Shown here in pieces: positions 22,189 to 32,766 of a DNA stretch of 64,000 bases. A program made the translations under genes and the position numbers. The first letter of the stretch is position 1. Each line of letters opens with the position of its first letter. The stretch is from contig NZ_AORI01000012.1 of NCBI RefSeq assembly GCF_000367765.1, positions 62,001-126,000 on the forward strand. The letters run 5' to 3'. The notes beneath the pieces were generated by a model. That model had not been told where the DNA came from. It saw only the letters and a list, made by a program, of their open reading frames with translations, and did not search any database. Source of the DNA: Metamycoplasma auris 15026 (GTDB lineage Bacteria; Bacillota_I; Bacilli_A; Mycoplasmatales; Metamycoplasmataceae).

Positions 22189-23232
22189 TTAGTATCCTAA
22201 TGTAGCTAGAATAACTGCTTTAATTGTGTGCATACGGTTTCCAGCTTGTTGAATTGATTTGTTGTATTTTGATTGGAATACTTCGTCAGTAACTTCCATT
22301 GCACCTGTTGAAACAACTGGGTATTTAGCACCAAGTTTTTCTTTAATTTCTGCTGAGAATAAGGTTTTGTCATCGTGGAATGCTGGTAAGCAGTGTAAGA
22401 AAATAACATTTTCTTTAGCAGCTTTAATCATAGCCATATCAACTTGGAAAGCACCTAATTCTTGAATACGAGGTTCAAATAATTCAAATGGTTCTCCTAA
22501 TGATACTCATACATCTGTATAAATTGCATCAGCATCTTTAGCAGCTTCTAATTTATTATCTGAGAAAGTTACAGATCCACCATTACGTTCAAATAATTTT
22601 AGAACTTCTTCGTAAACATGTTTGTGGTCTGGACCATTTTTAACAATGTCTCATTGTGCTTTTGGACCACACATAACGATGTTAACACCGAAGAATGCAG
22701 CACCAATCATTAATGAACGAGCAACGTTGTTTTTAATATCACCAGCAAAAACAATTTTCTTGCCTCTTAAGTCTCCAACAAATTCTTTGAATGTTAAGTA
22801 ATCAGCTAACATTTGTGTTGGGTGTTCAGCATCTGTTAATCCGTTTCATACTGGAACACCTGAGTATTTAGCTAGAGCTTCAACGTCTGATTGTTTGAAT
22901 CCACGGAATTCAATACCATCATACATTTGTCCTAAAACCATAGCTGTATCTTCAACTGATTCTTTTTTACCAAAGTTTGATCCTGTTGGTCCGATGTATG
23001 TACAACTTGCTCCCAAGTCAGCTGCTGCAACTTCAAAAGCACAACGTGTTCTTGTTGAATCTTTTTGGAACATGATTACGATGTTTGAGCCAGTTAATGG
23101 TCGGTTATTAACATGTAATCCTTGCATTTTTGCCTTTTTTAATTCTAAAGAAAGATCTAAAAGATAATTAATTTCATCGGTTGTAAAGTTTAGAGCTGAA
23201 TCTAAACTACGACCTTTTAAATTCATTGGCAT
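22189..23232 (-). CDS. arcB: Ornithine carbamoyltransferase, catabolic
   Basis: 347 residues. The carbamoyl-phosphate loop KDSTRTR, the HPTQ motif and the ornithine loop HCLPAFHD are intact. In the catabolic direction it converts citrulline and phosphate to ornithine and carbamoyl phosphate, which ArcC uses. Two in-frame ATGs are possible (23232, 23226). An AGGAG site at 23248-23252 lies rather far from the first, so the start is uncertain by two codons. A leader of about 140 nt separates it from an extended -10 box. In most arginine-using mycoplasmas arcA lies in the same operon, and it is absent here. Confidence 0.95.
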
Positions 23233-23381
23233 TTTTTAAAGTAAATTCTCCTATGTATAAATTCTTTTTTTATTTTATTTCTAAAATTTTTAAAAGTTTT
23301 AAGTGGAATTATTATTCTTACTATTTATCTTTTTTTTATGATTAGTTAAATAAATAATAAAACTAATTAAAACTCGTTTAA

Positions 23382-23390
23382 ATTATAGCA
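23382..23390 (-). promoter_or_regulatory. arcBC extended -10 promoter
   Basis: TGC-TATAAT on the minus strand matches TGN-TATAAT. The predicted 5' leader of about 140 nt contains a possible hairpin (ATTAGTT / AACTAAT), so post-transcriptional control is possible. Confidence 0.5.
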
Positions 23391-23435
23391 TTATCAAAGT
23401 ATATTATTGATATATTAGAACTTATTAAAGTAAAT

Positions 23436-23468
23436 AAAAAAGTTAGGTCTTATAACACTAACTTTTTA
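23436..23468 (-). terminator. Terminator after mscL
   Basis: On the minus strand AAAAAGTTAG and CTAACTTTTT pair around a short loop. Confidence 0.65.
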
Positions 23469-23472
23469 GTAT

Positions 23473-23964
23473 TTATTTTTGAGGTCTATCTTGCTTTTCT
23501 TGGCTTTTTATTTTGGCAAGTTCCGCATTAATTTTCTTAAGTTCTTCTAGAATTTGCATTTCAGTTGTAGGAGCTACTACTTCTTCAACTTGAGGTTCAA
23601 CATTCTTTTGTTTTTTAGCTTTATGCATTTCAATTGCATTCTTGATTAAATAAAAAATTAAAGCTGAGAAAAATATAAAGAATGAGATGATTATAAAGCT
23701 TAAAAGTGCTGCTAAAAATTTTCCAATTAGAATATTTTTTCCAGGGCCAACTTTTCAGTTTTCAAGATTTTCGAAGTTGAAAGCAGGTGAGATAGCTTGC
23801 ATAATAACATCATTTGCCAATGAACTAACAACATTTCCAAGTACTGTCCCTAGTAATACACCAATAGCAAGTAATAAAATATTTCCACGCTTTAGAATTG
23901 ACCCTGCATCTTTTCAGGATTTCTTAGCATATTTTTTAGCTTCGTCTTTTTCTTTTTTTGTCAT
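23473..23964 (-). CDS. mscL: Large-conductance mechanosensitive channel
   Basis: 163 residues, slightly long. A charged N-terminal helix is followed by TM1 (ILLLAIGVLLGTVLGNVVSS), an external loop with NWKVGPGK, TM2 (about 84-107) and a C-terminal helix with the bundle motif ILEELKKINAEL. MscL opens under membrane tension and protects a wall-less cell from bursting in hypo-osmotic shock. The tail after TM2 has an extra Glu/Val-rich stretch before the helix. ATG 23964 is preceded by AAAAGGA. Confidence 0.92.
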
Positions 23965-24036
23965 AAATAAATCCTTTTTTTATAACTCTATTTTAGTCTT
24001 AAAAATAAAATATTTTTATATGTACTAAAAAATAGT

Positions 24037-24450
24037 TTAAGCATTTTCAGGATATATTCTTTTTTTAACTGCAATGGCAATATTACCAAAGCCTGAAATA
24101 ATTCAAAGAATGGGAAGAAGTGTTGTAATAAATAAAATTACTTTTCCAAAAGCTTGCGATTTTCAACTAGCAATTGATAAGATAATAAGATCTAAAATAT
24201 ATGTAAGAATAGCAAGAAAAATTCCAACTCCTAGAATTATAAAAATCATTTTTTTGTCAATCAAATTTTTTAATAATTCAACAATTCTTCCAATTGTTTC
24301 TTTAAAGCCTTCTTTTTCAAAATTATCAGTAATAACCTTAATATCTTTTGCTGTTGCTTTAACAAACAAATAAATACCTGCTGCAATAAGGGCAATTGCA
24401 ATAAGTTTAATGATTATTGATACAATTGAAATCTTTCTTTCACTTGTCAT
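24037..24450 (-). CDS. Small membrane protein of unknown function
   Basis: 137 residues with three hydrophobic segments: about 8-31 (IIIKLIAIALIAAGIYLF), 67-92 and 103-125. A polar, helical stretch between the first and second (KVITDNFEKEGFKETIGRIV) looks cytoplasmic or amphipathic. There is one TGA-Trp at the third segment and another close to it. It lies 72 bp upstream of mscL on the same strand and may be co-transcribed with it. No family was recognised. Confidence 0.65.
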
Positions 24451-24575
24451 ACTTTTGCCTCTTTTTTTGTTTTAATAGTAATAGTTTGGAAACTAATTTT
24501 TTATCAAAATTATTAGATTATTATAACAAATTTGCTAAAATAATCTCTAATAAAAGTCTATTGTTATTTTCATTT

Positions 24576-24581
24576 TATAAT
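24576..24581 (+). promoter_or_regulatory. RNase J -10 box
   Basis: TATAAT about 35 bp before the ATG. A strong GGAGAAGGA ribosome site lies between. Confidence 0.5.
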
Positions 24582-24616
24582 AATTTTTAAACATATTAAA
24601 CACATGGAGAAGGATT

Positions 24617-26311
24617 ATGAATCCAACAAAAATTTTTGGTTTAGGGGGGATGCAGGAGATTGGAAAAAGTACTCTTGTGATTGAGTATGATAAACATATT
24701 TTCATAATTGATACTGGAATTAAATTTTCTGATACATTCATCACTGGCGTTAATGGTTCAATCCCTGACTTTAGTTATCTAGCAAAAAATCAAGATCGCA
24801 TTGAAGGTCTTTTTATAACTCATGGACATGAAGATCATATTGGTGGAGTGCCTTATTTAGTTCAACAAGTTAATGTCAAAAGAATTTATGCTCCAAGAAT
24901 TGCCATTCAATATTTGAAACTGAAATTTACAGACATGAAAATAAAAACCCATGTTGAATTTATTGAAATAAACAAAGATTTAGTTGCTGATTTTGGTGAT
25001 TGTAAAGTTGACTGATGAACAGCGCAACACTCCATTCCTGATGCTTTTGGAATTCGCATTAAAACACCCAATGGCAATTTAATGATGACTGGTGATTTTA
25101 GATTTGATTACACACCAATTGGAAATCTAACAGATTTTTCGAAGCTTAAAGAAATTGGTAATGAGGGACTAGATGTACTTTTTTCAGATTCTACAAATGC
25201 AATGCGTCCAGAGCATTCTCCTTCTGAAAGCGATATTCTAAAAGACATAAAAAAATACATGGTGCAAGCTGAAAGAAAAATCATTGTAACAGCTTTTGCT
25301 TCTAATCTAACAAGAATTAAAGCTATCATTGAATTAGCTGCAAAACTTGGTAAAAAAGTTATTGCTTTTGGGCGTTCGATGGTTGATAATATTGACATTG
25401 GAAAAAGACTTGGATATATTAATGCTCCTGAAGAGATTTTCATTGATAAAAAAGCAATGTCAAAATACAATGAAAATGAGCTTTTGATTTTAACTACTGG
25501 ATCCCAAGGCGAAGAAATGGCTGCCCTTGCAAAAATGTCATATGCCAAACACCCAAATGTAACAATTAAGCCGAAAGACGTTGTAATTTTTTCATCTAGT
25601 CCAATTCCTGGAAACCGTTACAAATGTGAACTTTTAGTTAACCGTTTATATAAATTAGGTGCAACTATTTATGAAAATGGAGTGGACGGATATCTTCATA
25701 CTTCTGGACATGCTTATAAAGATGAACACAGAAAAATCTTTGAACTAACAAAGCCAAAATTCTTTATGCCATACCATGGTGAATATCGAATGAGCGTCGT
25801 GCATGGCCAAACTGCCATTGAATCAGGCGTTAATCCAAATAATGTTTTAATTGCTAATTTAGGAGATGTTTATTACTTAGATCGCCACCATCTATATCTT
25901 TCTGATGAAAAAGTGTATTTTGGTCCTGTTTATATTGATGGTAATGTCCTTTCAAAAGCCAATACACAGCTAATCAAAGAAAGAATGGAATTAGGTGAAA
26001 ATGGTTTTGTGCATGTTGTAATTGCAATCAATAAGAAAAAAAATATTATTCTAGGAAAACCAAGAATCGTTTCACGTGGTGCATTTTTTGTTAAAGAAGA
26101 ACTTCATCTTATTGAAGAAGCAAAAAGATTAGTTCATGGAGCAATCTTGTACACAATTAAAAATGAAAAAGAATGAGAAATTCCAAAACTAAAACAACTT
26201 ATCATTGATCGTTTGGCGCCATTCTTCTATAAAATCAAAAGAAGAAATGTTGTTATTCTTCCAACAATTCTTTTTACTGATGCAAAAAAAGATGAACCCC
26301 AAATTGATTAA
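24617..26311 (+). CDS. rnj: Ribonuclease J (active form)
   Basis: 564 residues. The complete metallo-beta-lactamase site is present: THGHEDH at 68-74, GDFRFDY, SDSTNA, HTSGHA and PYHGEYR. The beta-CASP part and the C-terminal domain (FVHVVIAINKKK) follow. RNase J combines endonuclease and 5'-3' exonuclease activity in mRNA turnover and rRNA maturation. Its inactive-looking paralogue is at 14852-16507. The ATG at 24617 has an ideal ribosome site. A strong terminator ends the transcript. Confidence 0.95.
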
Positions 26312-26322
26312 ATTGCAATATT

Positions 26323-26372
26323 AAATATCAAGCATCTATTGCTTTTTTTAAGAAGCATGCTTGATATTTTTT
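26323..26372 (+). terminator. Terminator after RNase J
   Basis: ATATCAAGCAT and ATGCTTGATAT form a long stem followed by a T-run. Confidence 0.85.
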
Positions 26373-26455
26373 TCTTGAATAAAAACAAATTTCATGTAAA
26401 ATTCATTCATTAAATTTAGGTTTGTAGTACTTGTAAAATAAGGAGAAGAATTGGT

Positions 26456-28903
26456 ATGAAAAAATCAAATAAAATGCTTTTAGGAATGCTTTCTTTAAGT
26501 TCATTTTCTTTATTTCCTATTTTTCTTTCAAGTTGTGAAAAGAGAAATGAAAAGATTAATGAAATTATCAATAATCGCTCTGAAAATAATTTTGCTGATT
26601 TCAATTTAAATAAGAATAAAAAACCAAAAGAAAAAGAAAATTACATTGAAAAATCTCCTACCACTAAGACAAAAATAATTCCAGCTTTGCCTCCAAAAAT
26701 TAATGAAACTATTTCAAACAATTTTCCTCAAAATAATTCATCTACACACTCTTCAAATTCAATTGAAAAACCAATAAATAACCCTTCTGCAACTTCTTTA
26801 CCAGCTAATGAAATAAATAAAATAGAAACTAAAGAAATTAACGAAATTGCTGAAAAAAATGAAGTTATTGAAAGCCCCATTGATAATAAAATTGAAGTTA
26901 ATAATCACATTGAAAATATTGAAGAAGATACAAATAAGATAGAAATGAGCAATGAAGAAATCAGCAATTTCTATCCTTCTCAAAATAATAGCCATATTGA
27001 ACCCAAAAAACTTAGTGTTGATGAAATTAAAGATCTAATTATCAATAAAATGTATGCTTCAAATTACTATGAAAGTCCTGATTTTGTTTTAGAAAACAAC
27101 ACTGTTAGTTTGAATAAGAAACTCGAAGAAAACGAAACAATTAAACTGAAATTATTAGACGCTAAAACTAAAAATGAAATAAATAATGTAAGATGATTTC
27201 AAAGATTAAGATATCTTAATGACTTAGTTTTAGAAGAAAATCAAGATGATCCTAATTCATCAATAACTCTTACAAGTAATGGAATGATTAAAAAGAAAAA
27301 AACTCCAGAAGCACATAAAAATGATATTGCTGAACTTTGAGGTGAGCATCAGGGATTTCTATACAAAGTTTTAGTGCATATTGGCGGTGAGGATGAAGAA
27401 AGAAGAGTTTTTGAAGAAGAAGAATCTAAAAAGAAAGCTAAAGAAATTACTAAAGATTGAACTTCTTTACCAATTTTGCAACAAATTAAAAAAGCTCATG
27501 ATTGAATTGTCCAAAATATTATGTATGTAGATACTAAAGATATCTGAAAAGACCAAAGTGCTTATTCAGCATTAGTTCAAATGCAAGCAATTTGTACAGG
27601 TTATGCAAGAGCATTTAAAATGCTTATGGATGAATTAGGCATTCCAAGTAGCATTATTACTGGAGAAATGGACCAAAGTTTATATCCAAACTACCACACA
27701 CGCCATGCTTGAAATCTTGTTGAAATTGATGGACAATGGTATCATGTTGATACTACCACTGACCATATTATTTATCAAACAAATAAAAAGAAGAAAAGAA
27801 ACAATAGTGATATACCAATGAGCTATAAATTCTTTTTAATTCATGATAATGATTTTGGTAAAGGTAATTCTTATTTTAATTATTTTGAAAAAAGAATGGG
27901 TCAAGATTTTAGAAGTTTTTATCATTTAGAAAATGGTTCTTTTGTAAAAAACAAAGAGGAAGCTTTAAAACAATTTGATAGATTATATAGCCCTGAAGAT
28001 GCTAATAAGTTGCCAAAATGATTAGATTTATATGGCAATGAAAATCTTTTTGAAGAAATTAAAGAAGCTTTTTTATCTAAAGGATATAGAATAAAAAATT
28101 CTGCCTTAATTAGAGCTAATGATGAGAAAACCTGAAAAATGGGATATCGGAAATTTAGATTTGAATTTGATAATGAAGAATTAAAGAATAAACTAAATAA
28201 AGAAAATATTGATTTTAGTATTGAAAAACATTCAGAATTGATTTTAAAAGTTACCCTTGATAAAAGTAAAATTAAGAATGATAAATTAGATGCAGCCAAC
28301 TTTTTAACAAACAAAGGATTAGTTAAAAAAGTAGAAGAAACTAGCGATGGTTATTTAGTTTATTTAGATCATTTTGAAACTTATGGAAAAAAAGAAGTTA
28401 AATTAGAAATTAAAAAATTTGGTTACAAATTTAATTCAAAAAATAACTCAATTGAATTAAATATTGAAAAACATCAAACTCCGCAAGCTAAGCTTATAGC
28501 AATTGATTCCAATAAAGCAATTTTAACTAATGTAAAAGAAGGAATGGAGTATCGTAATAATTCCTTAGAATGAAAAGAAATTAAATCTGATAATTTTGAA
28601 ATTTCTGATTTAGTGCCAGGAAGTATTTCTGTTCGTTATAAAAAAAATAATAATAAACTAGCTTCAGATATTCAAACTATACAAATGCATAAAGCCTCAG
28701 ATATTGATAACCAAATCAAAACCCAAAATAACACATTAATTGGTGTTAATGCAATGATGGAATATCGTCTGAAGAATACACAAAAATGAATTCCAATTCA
28801 ATCAAATAAAATTACAAATCTAAAACAAGGAACTTATCAAATTCGAACAAAAGCAAATAATACAACACTAGCTTCCCAAACTTATGAAATAACAGTTAGT
28901 TAA
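26456..28903 (+). CDS. Transglutaminase-like surface lipoprotein
   Basis: 815 residues. The signal peptide ends in FLSSC (lipobox), then about 180 residues rich in Asn, Glu, Lys and Ser form a linker. A transglutaminase-like/protease core follows with the triad in order: Cys380 in QAICTGYAR, His417 in TRHAWN and Asp432 in WYHVDTT. A middle domain (about 550-680) and two C-terminal repeats (about 685-750 and 755-812) follow; both repeats carry MEYR, then a Trp, then a G(S/T)-x-x-x-R turn. It may crosslink or cleave surface or host proteins, with the repeats as adhesion modules. ATG 26456 has AAGGAGAAG upstream. Confidence 0.85.
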
Positions 28904-28911
28904 AGAAAAAT

Positions 28912-28950
28912 AAAATTACGAAAACTGCAGTTTTTTTCGTAATTTTTTTT
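28912..28950. terminator. Bidirectional terminator between the lipoprotein and recO
   Basis: AATTACGAAAA and TTTTCGTAATT pair around CTGCAG-like bases. A T-run follows on the plus strand, and it lies just after both stop codons. Confidence 0.8.
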
Positions 28951-29610
28951 TTAAATTATTGAATTAAGAATTTCTATCATTTGTGCATTGATTTTGATTG
29001 AAATATTTTCATCAAATTCATTTACAAATCTAAAAAAATCATGCTCAAGTCAATATAAGGCTCTTAGATAATTCGGATCTTTATAGTTACTTGAATGTTG
29101 CTTGCAAAGAAAACCTCCCTTATAAAATTCAAAATCAATAATGTTATTTTTATTTTTGCATTCAACACATGCATCAAAATTAGGTTTCATACCGTAAACT
29201 CTTAATAATTCAAGCAATACAAGACTAAAACTTTGGTTAGGATATCTTTCAAGATTATCTAAAAAAATTTGATACTTCTTAAAATCTAAATTTTTATTAT
29301 TAATGTAATTTAAAAAATGCAAAACTGAATTATAGATATATTGCAAAAGTGGATTTAGTGGAAAAAAAGAAATTATCTTTGCTTTTTTTAGTGTACTTAT
29401 TTTGTCAATGAACTTGGATTTAATTATTTCAAGATTAACTAAGGCTAAAATTGGCATATTAAGTTTATTTTTAGATTGGGGTTTTTGAATGCCTTTTGCA
29501 TACAAAAACTTAATTCCACCATCAACTAAAACCTTAATAATTCCATCATTATCTTGATGATTTCTAACTTCTAGAATAATTCCTTTAGTTTCATATTCAC
29601 GATTTTGCAT
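28951..29610 (-). CDS. recO: DNA repair protein RecO
   Basis: 219 residues. It starts with an OB-fold (YETKGIILEVRNHQDNDGI), then a helical domain with a zinc-type pair, CVECKNKN and GGFLCKQH. RecO loads RecA with RecR at gaps in recombination repair. ATG 29610 was chosen because the OB-fold begins right after it. A TGC-TATAAA box lies 12 nt upstream and no ribosome site is seen, so the leader would be only about five bases. Confidence 0.85.
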
Positions 29611-29648
29611 ATTAATATTAATTTTATAGCAAAAAAAGCATAAAAAAA

Positions 29649-29749
29649 AGAGCAACGACCTATTTTCCCTTGCGGTATCGTTGGCACTGAAGGTCTTAAC
29701 TGCTGAGTTCGGAATGGAATCAGGTGGGCCCCTTCGTTATGGTTGCTAT
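29649..29749 (-). rRNA. rrf: 5S ribosomal RNA
   Basis: The conserved 5S core CCGAACTCAGCAGTTAAG is present, with the closing helix AGCAAC/GTTGCT (29742-29747 and 29651-29656). Eight T on the minus strand follow directly as terminator. The gene is about 100 nt. No 16S or 23S gene lies within the window, so this 5S has its own promoter and is physically separated, as known for several mycoplasmas. Confidence 0.93.
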
Positions 29750-29756
29750 GCATATT

Positions 29757-29784
29757 ATTATATATAAAAATTTTTTATTTACAA
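29757..29784 (-). promoter_or_regulatory. 5S rRNA promoter
   Basis: On the minus strand TTGTAA (29779-29784), a 16-bp spacer and TATAAT (29757-29762). Transcription should start close to 29750, the 5' end of the RNA. Confidence 0.7.
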
Positions 29785-29997
29785 AAAATATTTTATTTTT
29801 TTTAAAAAATATTAAGCTTCTTTTTTTAGAGATACTTGAAATAGAAACTTACACAATTGTTATTTAATATATTAAATACTTCTTTAATTAAGTCTCATCT
29901 AAATAAACAGATTTTTATTAAATATATAATTTAAATCACAGTTATAAAATTTAACAATATATAAATAACAAATTATTTTAATTATCAAGGAAATAAC

Positions 29998-31512
29998 GTG
30001 GATAAAAAAAAGAAAATTATTTTAACAATCATTGATGGTCTTGGACTTAGAAAAGAAATTCAGGGAAATGCTTATGCACAAGCATATCATCCAATTTTTG
30101 ATTATTTATTTGCAATGTGCCCTAATTCAGTATTGCAAGCTTCAGGTGAATATGTTGGGCTTCCTAAAAATCAAATTGGAAATTCCGAAGTGGGACATTT
30201 AAATATTGGGGCTGGAAGAGTTGTTTATACAGGACTTTCATTAATCAATAAAGAAATTGAAGATAAAACTTTTTATAATAATAAGATTTTAAATTTAGTA
30301 ATTGATGATTCAATTAAAAAAAATAACACTCTACATTTAATGGGGCTTCTAAGCAATGGAGGAGTGCATTCTTTAGATAATCATTTATTTGAGATAATGA
30401 AATTAGCTAATAAAAAGGGCTTAAAAAAAGTTTCAATTCATATTTTTGGGGATGGAAGGGATGTGAAACCTCAATCCATTAATGACTCACTTATTACATT
30501 AAAAAAATTATCAAAAGAATTTGGTTATCCAATTTCAAGTATCAGTGGGAGATTCTATGCAATGGATCGTGATTGAATTTTTGAACGTAATGAGTTAGCA
30601 CTAGAAGCAATCCTAGGAAAATCCAAAAATATATTTAATGATATTAATGCATACATTGAAGACCAATATGAAGAAAAAATTTATGACGAATTTTTTGTGC
30701 CAGCACAAGCTAAAAATGGTGTTTTTTTAAAAAATGATGACAATCTTTTATTCTTTAATTTCCGCCCTGACCGAGCACGCCAATTAAGCCATTTAATTTT
30801 AGGGAGCAATCTATATTCATATGAACCAAAAAATAAGATTAATATTGGACTATTTGTTTCAATGATGAAATATGAAGGTATTAATTCATTAATTGCTTTT
30901 GAAGAGATGAAAGTTAATAACCCTTTAGGTGAGGTGCTTGAAAAAAATAACTTTAAGCAACTACGTTTAGCTGAAACACAAAAATATGCCCACGTTACTT
31001 TCTTTATGGATGGTGGAAAAGAAATCTTATATCAAAACGAAGAAAGAATACTAGTAGATAGTATCAAGGCAAAATCTTTTGCTGATTATCCACATATGTC
31101 AGCAAAAGAAATTACTGATAAATTACTTGAAAAAATTAATGATTTTGATTTTGTGATTATGAATTATGCAAATCCTGATATGGTAGGACATACTGGTAAC
31201 TTGCAAGCCACAATCAAAGCAATTGAATTCCTTGATTTACAATTTGAAAGAATTCTTGATTTTGTTTCCCAAAATGCTGATGAAGTAACTTGATTTATAA
31301 CAGCAGACCATGGTAATGCTGAAATTACTGAAGATATAAATAACAAACCTGCAACAAAACATACAACTAGTCCTGTAATGTTTATTAGCAGTGATAAAAG
31401 TATTGAACTTCAAAATGGCTCTCTTTGTGATGTAGCACCTACAATTCTAGATTATTTAGGAATTTTTCAACCTAAAGAAATGACTGGAAAAAGTTTACTT
31501 GTTAAAAGTTAA
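29998..31512 (+). CDS. gpmI: 2,3-bisphosphoglycerate-independent phosphoglycerate mutase
   Basis: 504 residues. [10 protein letters not shown] (metal Asp), [14 protein letters not shown] with the phosphoserine Ser, the RFYAMDRDW motif, FRPDRARQ and TADHGNAE are all intact. It interconverts 3- and 2-phosphoglycerate with manganese in glycolysis, so the organism can use this pathway in addition to arginine. The start is GTG 29998 with AAGGAAA upstream. A long AT-rich spacer separates it from the 5S gene. Confidence 0.95.
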
Positions 31513-31522
31513 ATCAAATAAA

Positions 31523-31559
31523 AATTAAGGTTTAAAAATAACAAACCTTAATTTTTTTG
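31523..31559. terminator. Bidirectional terminator between gpmI and the DDAH-like gene
   Basis: AATTAAGGTTT and AAACCTTAATT pair around nine bases, followed by a T-run. Confidence 0.85.
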
Positions 31560-31561
31560 TT

Positions 31562-32356
31562 TTAGAATCTTAGAGATAAGCAGCTAAGTCCACCATCAAG
31601 TTTCTTAAATTCAGAAGTATCACAAGTTATTACCCTATAGATGCCTAAATCCTCAATTTTTTTTAGAACTTTTGGATAACCTTTTGGAACTATTACTGTT
31701 TCATTTACCCAAATGCAATTTGCTGCATATCCTTCATCTTTTTCAACAATAATTTGGTTGAAGTCTTTAAATGTTGGATAATGAATAAATTCACCAGAAA
31801 TCAATAAGTTATTGTGTTCTAAATAATTAACGCCACTTTTTAGATGAAGCATTTCAGTCATTGGTACTGGAATACATTTCTTGTTAACTTTCGCTAAAAT
31901 ATTATGAAATTGACGAATACCTTCCCGATTACTTCTTTCAGACATACCAACATAGTAAGTGTCTTTTACCATCATCACATCTCCACCATCTAAAGTTCCT
32001 GGAGATTCAATTTTAAAAATATGTTCTTCGTCAAAAAATTGTTGTAAGTAAGGTAGCATTTCATACTTTTCAGCATTCCGCGAAGGCGCTCCTGGATTAG
32101 TTAAAATTGCAATTTCACCAGTTACTATAACGGCGGCATCTTCAACAAAACATGAGTCTGGAAAATCTTCATTTCTTTTTGCAATTGTTACTTGTACATT
32201 ACAACTTTTTAGAGCCTCAATATATTTGCTGTGTTGTTCAAGTGCTAAAGAATAAATAGGCTTTCCTAATTCAGGAGCTGAAGTAATTCCATTTACCATG
32301 GAAGCAGCAGGAATTTTTACAATAACATTTTTAAACTTGTTTTCAAATCTTTCCAT
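31562..32356 (-). CDS. DDAH-family amidinotransferase-fold hydrolase
   Basis: 264 residues. Typical dimethylarginine dimethylaminohydrolase signatures are present: NEDFPDSCFVEDAAVI, NPGAPSRNAE, TLDGGDVMM, HLKSGVNYL and the C-terminal KLDGGLSCLSLRF with the catalytic Cys. The known reaction yields citrulline and an alkylamine from N-methylated arginines. Citrulline is the substrate of catabolic ArcB in the same window, so the enzyme may feed arcBC. It is much shorter than arginine deiminase (about 400) and lacks its inserted helical domain, so it is not ArcA. The start at 32356 has only a weak AGAAGA site. Confidence 0.83.
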   Translation of the reverse strand: MERFENKFKNVIVKIPAASMVNGITSAPELGKPIYSLALEQHSKYIEALKSCNVQVTIAKRNEDFPDSCFVEDAAVIVTGEIAILTNPGAPSRNAEKYEMLPYLQQFFDEEHIFKIESPGTLDGGDVMMVKDTYYVGMSERSNREGIRQFHNILAKVNKKCIPVPMTEMLHLKSGVNYLEHNNLLISGEFIHYPTFKDFNQIIVEKDEGYAANCIWVNETVIVPKGYPKVLKKIEDLGIYRVITCDTSEFKKLDGGLSCLSLRF

Positions 32357-32454
32357 ATCTTCTAAAATCTTCTTTCTTTTTTAGTTTGATGAACATCAGT
32401 TTTTTAAAACTTTAGTTCATATCTTTATTTTAACAAACTAAAAAAAGGCAAAAT

Positions 32455-32480
32455 AAAAAAACACATCGCTGTGTTTTTTA
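32455..32480 (-). terminator. Terminator after the tRNA-Cys/tRNA-Arg pair
   Basis: AAAAACACA-TCGC-TGTGTTTTT, placed just after tRNA-Arg on the minus strand. Confidence 0.8.
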
Positions 32481-32502
32481 AAGGAGGGCAATTTTTTTGA
32501 TT

Positions 32503-32579
32503 TGGCGCGCCCGGCAGGAGTCGAACCCGCAACCTTTTGGGCCGTAACCAAACACTCTGTCCAATTGAGCTACGGGCGC
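32503..32579 (-). tRNA. tRNA-Arg (anticodon ACG)
   Basis: 77 nt with acceptor GCGCCCG and CGGGCGC, anticodon loop TTACGGC (ACG, presumably modified to ICG) and T-loop TTCGACT. CCA is encoded. Confidence 0.93.
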
Positions 32580-32584
32580 AAATT

Positions 32585-32659
32585 TGGAGCCACCAACCGG
32601 ATTCGAACCGGTAATCAAGGTGTTGCAGACCTATGCCTTGGCCGTTTGGCTATGGTGGC
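32585..32659 (-). tRNA. tRNA-Cys (anticodon GCA)
   Basis: 75 nt with acceptor GCCACCA and TGGTGGC, anticodon loop CTGCAAC (GCA) and T-loop TTCGAAT. CCA is encoded. It lies 5 bp from tRNA-Arg, in one transcript. Confidence 0.93.
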
Positions 32660-32766
32660 GCAACACTTATTTTGTTACGCCTATAATTATATTACTTTTT
32701 AATTTAATTCATAGTTTTTGTAGCGAATTTTTTAAAAAAAATTCTTTTTATTTTTGCATGCTGAAA

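Noticed and set aside
29571-29753. Minus-strand frame over the 5S rRNA
   Set aside because: It translates the 5S rRNA itself and the recO start; no ribosome site and no protein-like composition.
31562-32356. Arginine deiminase (arcA)
   Set aside because: At 264 residues it is too short, and its motifs fit the DDAH branch of the superfamily.
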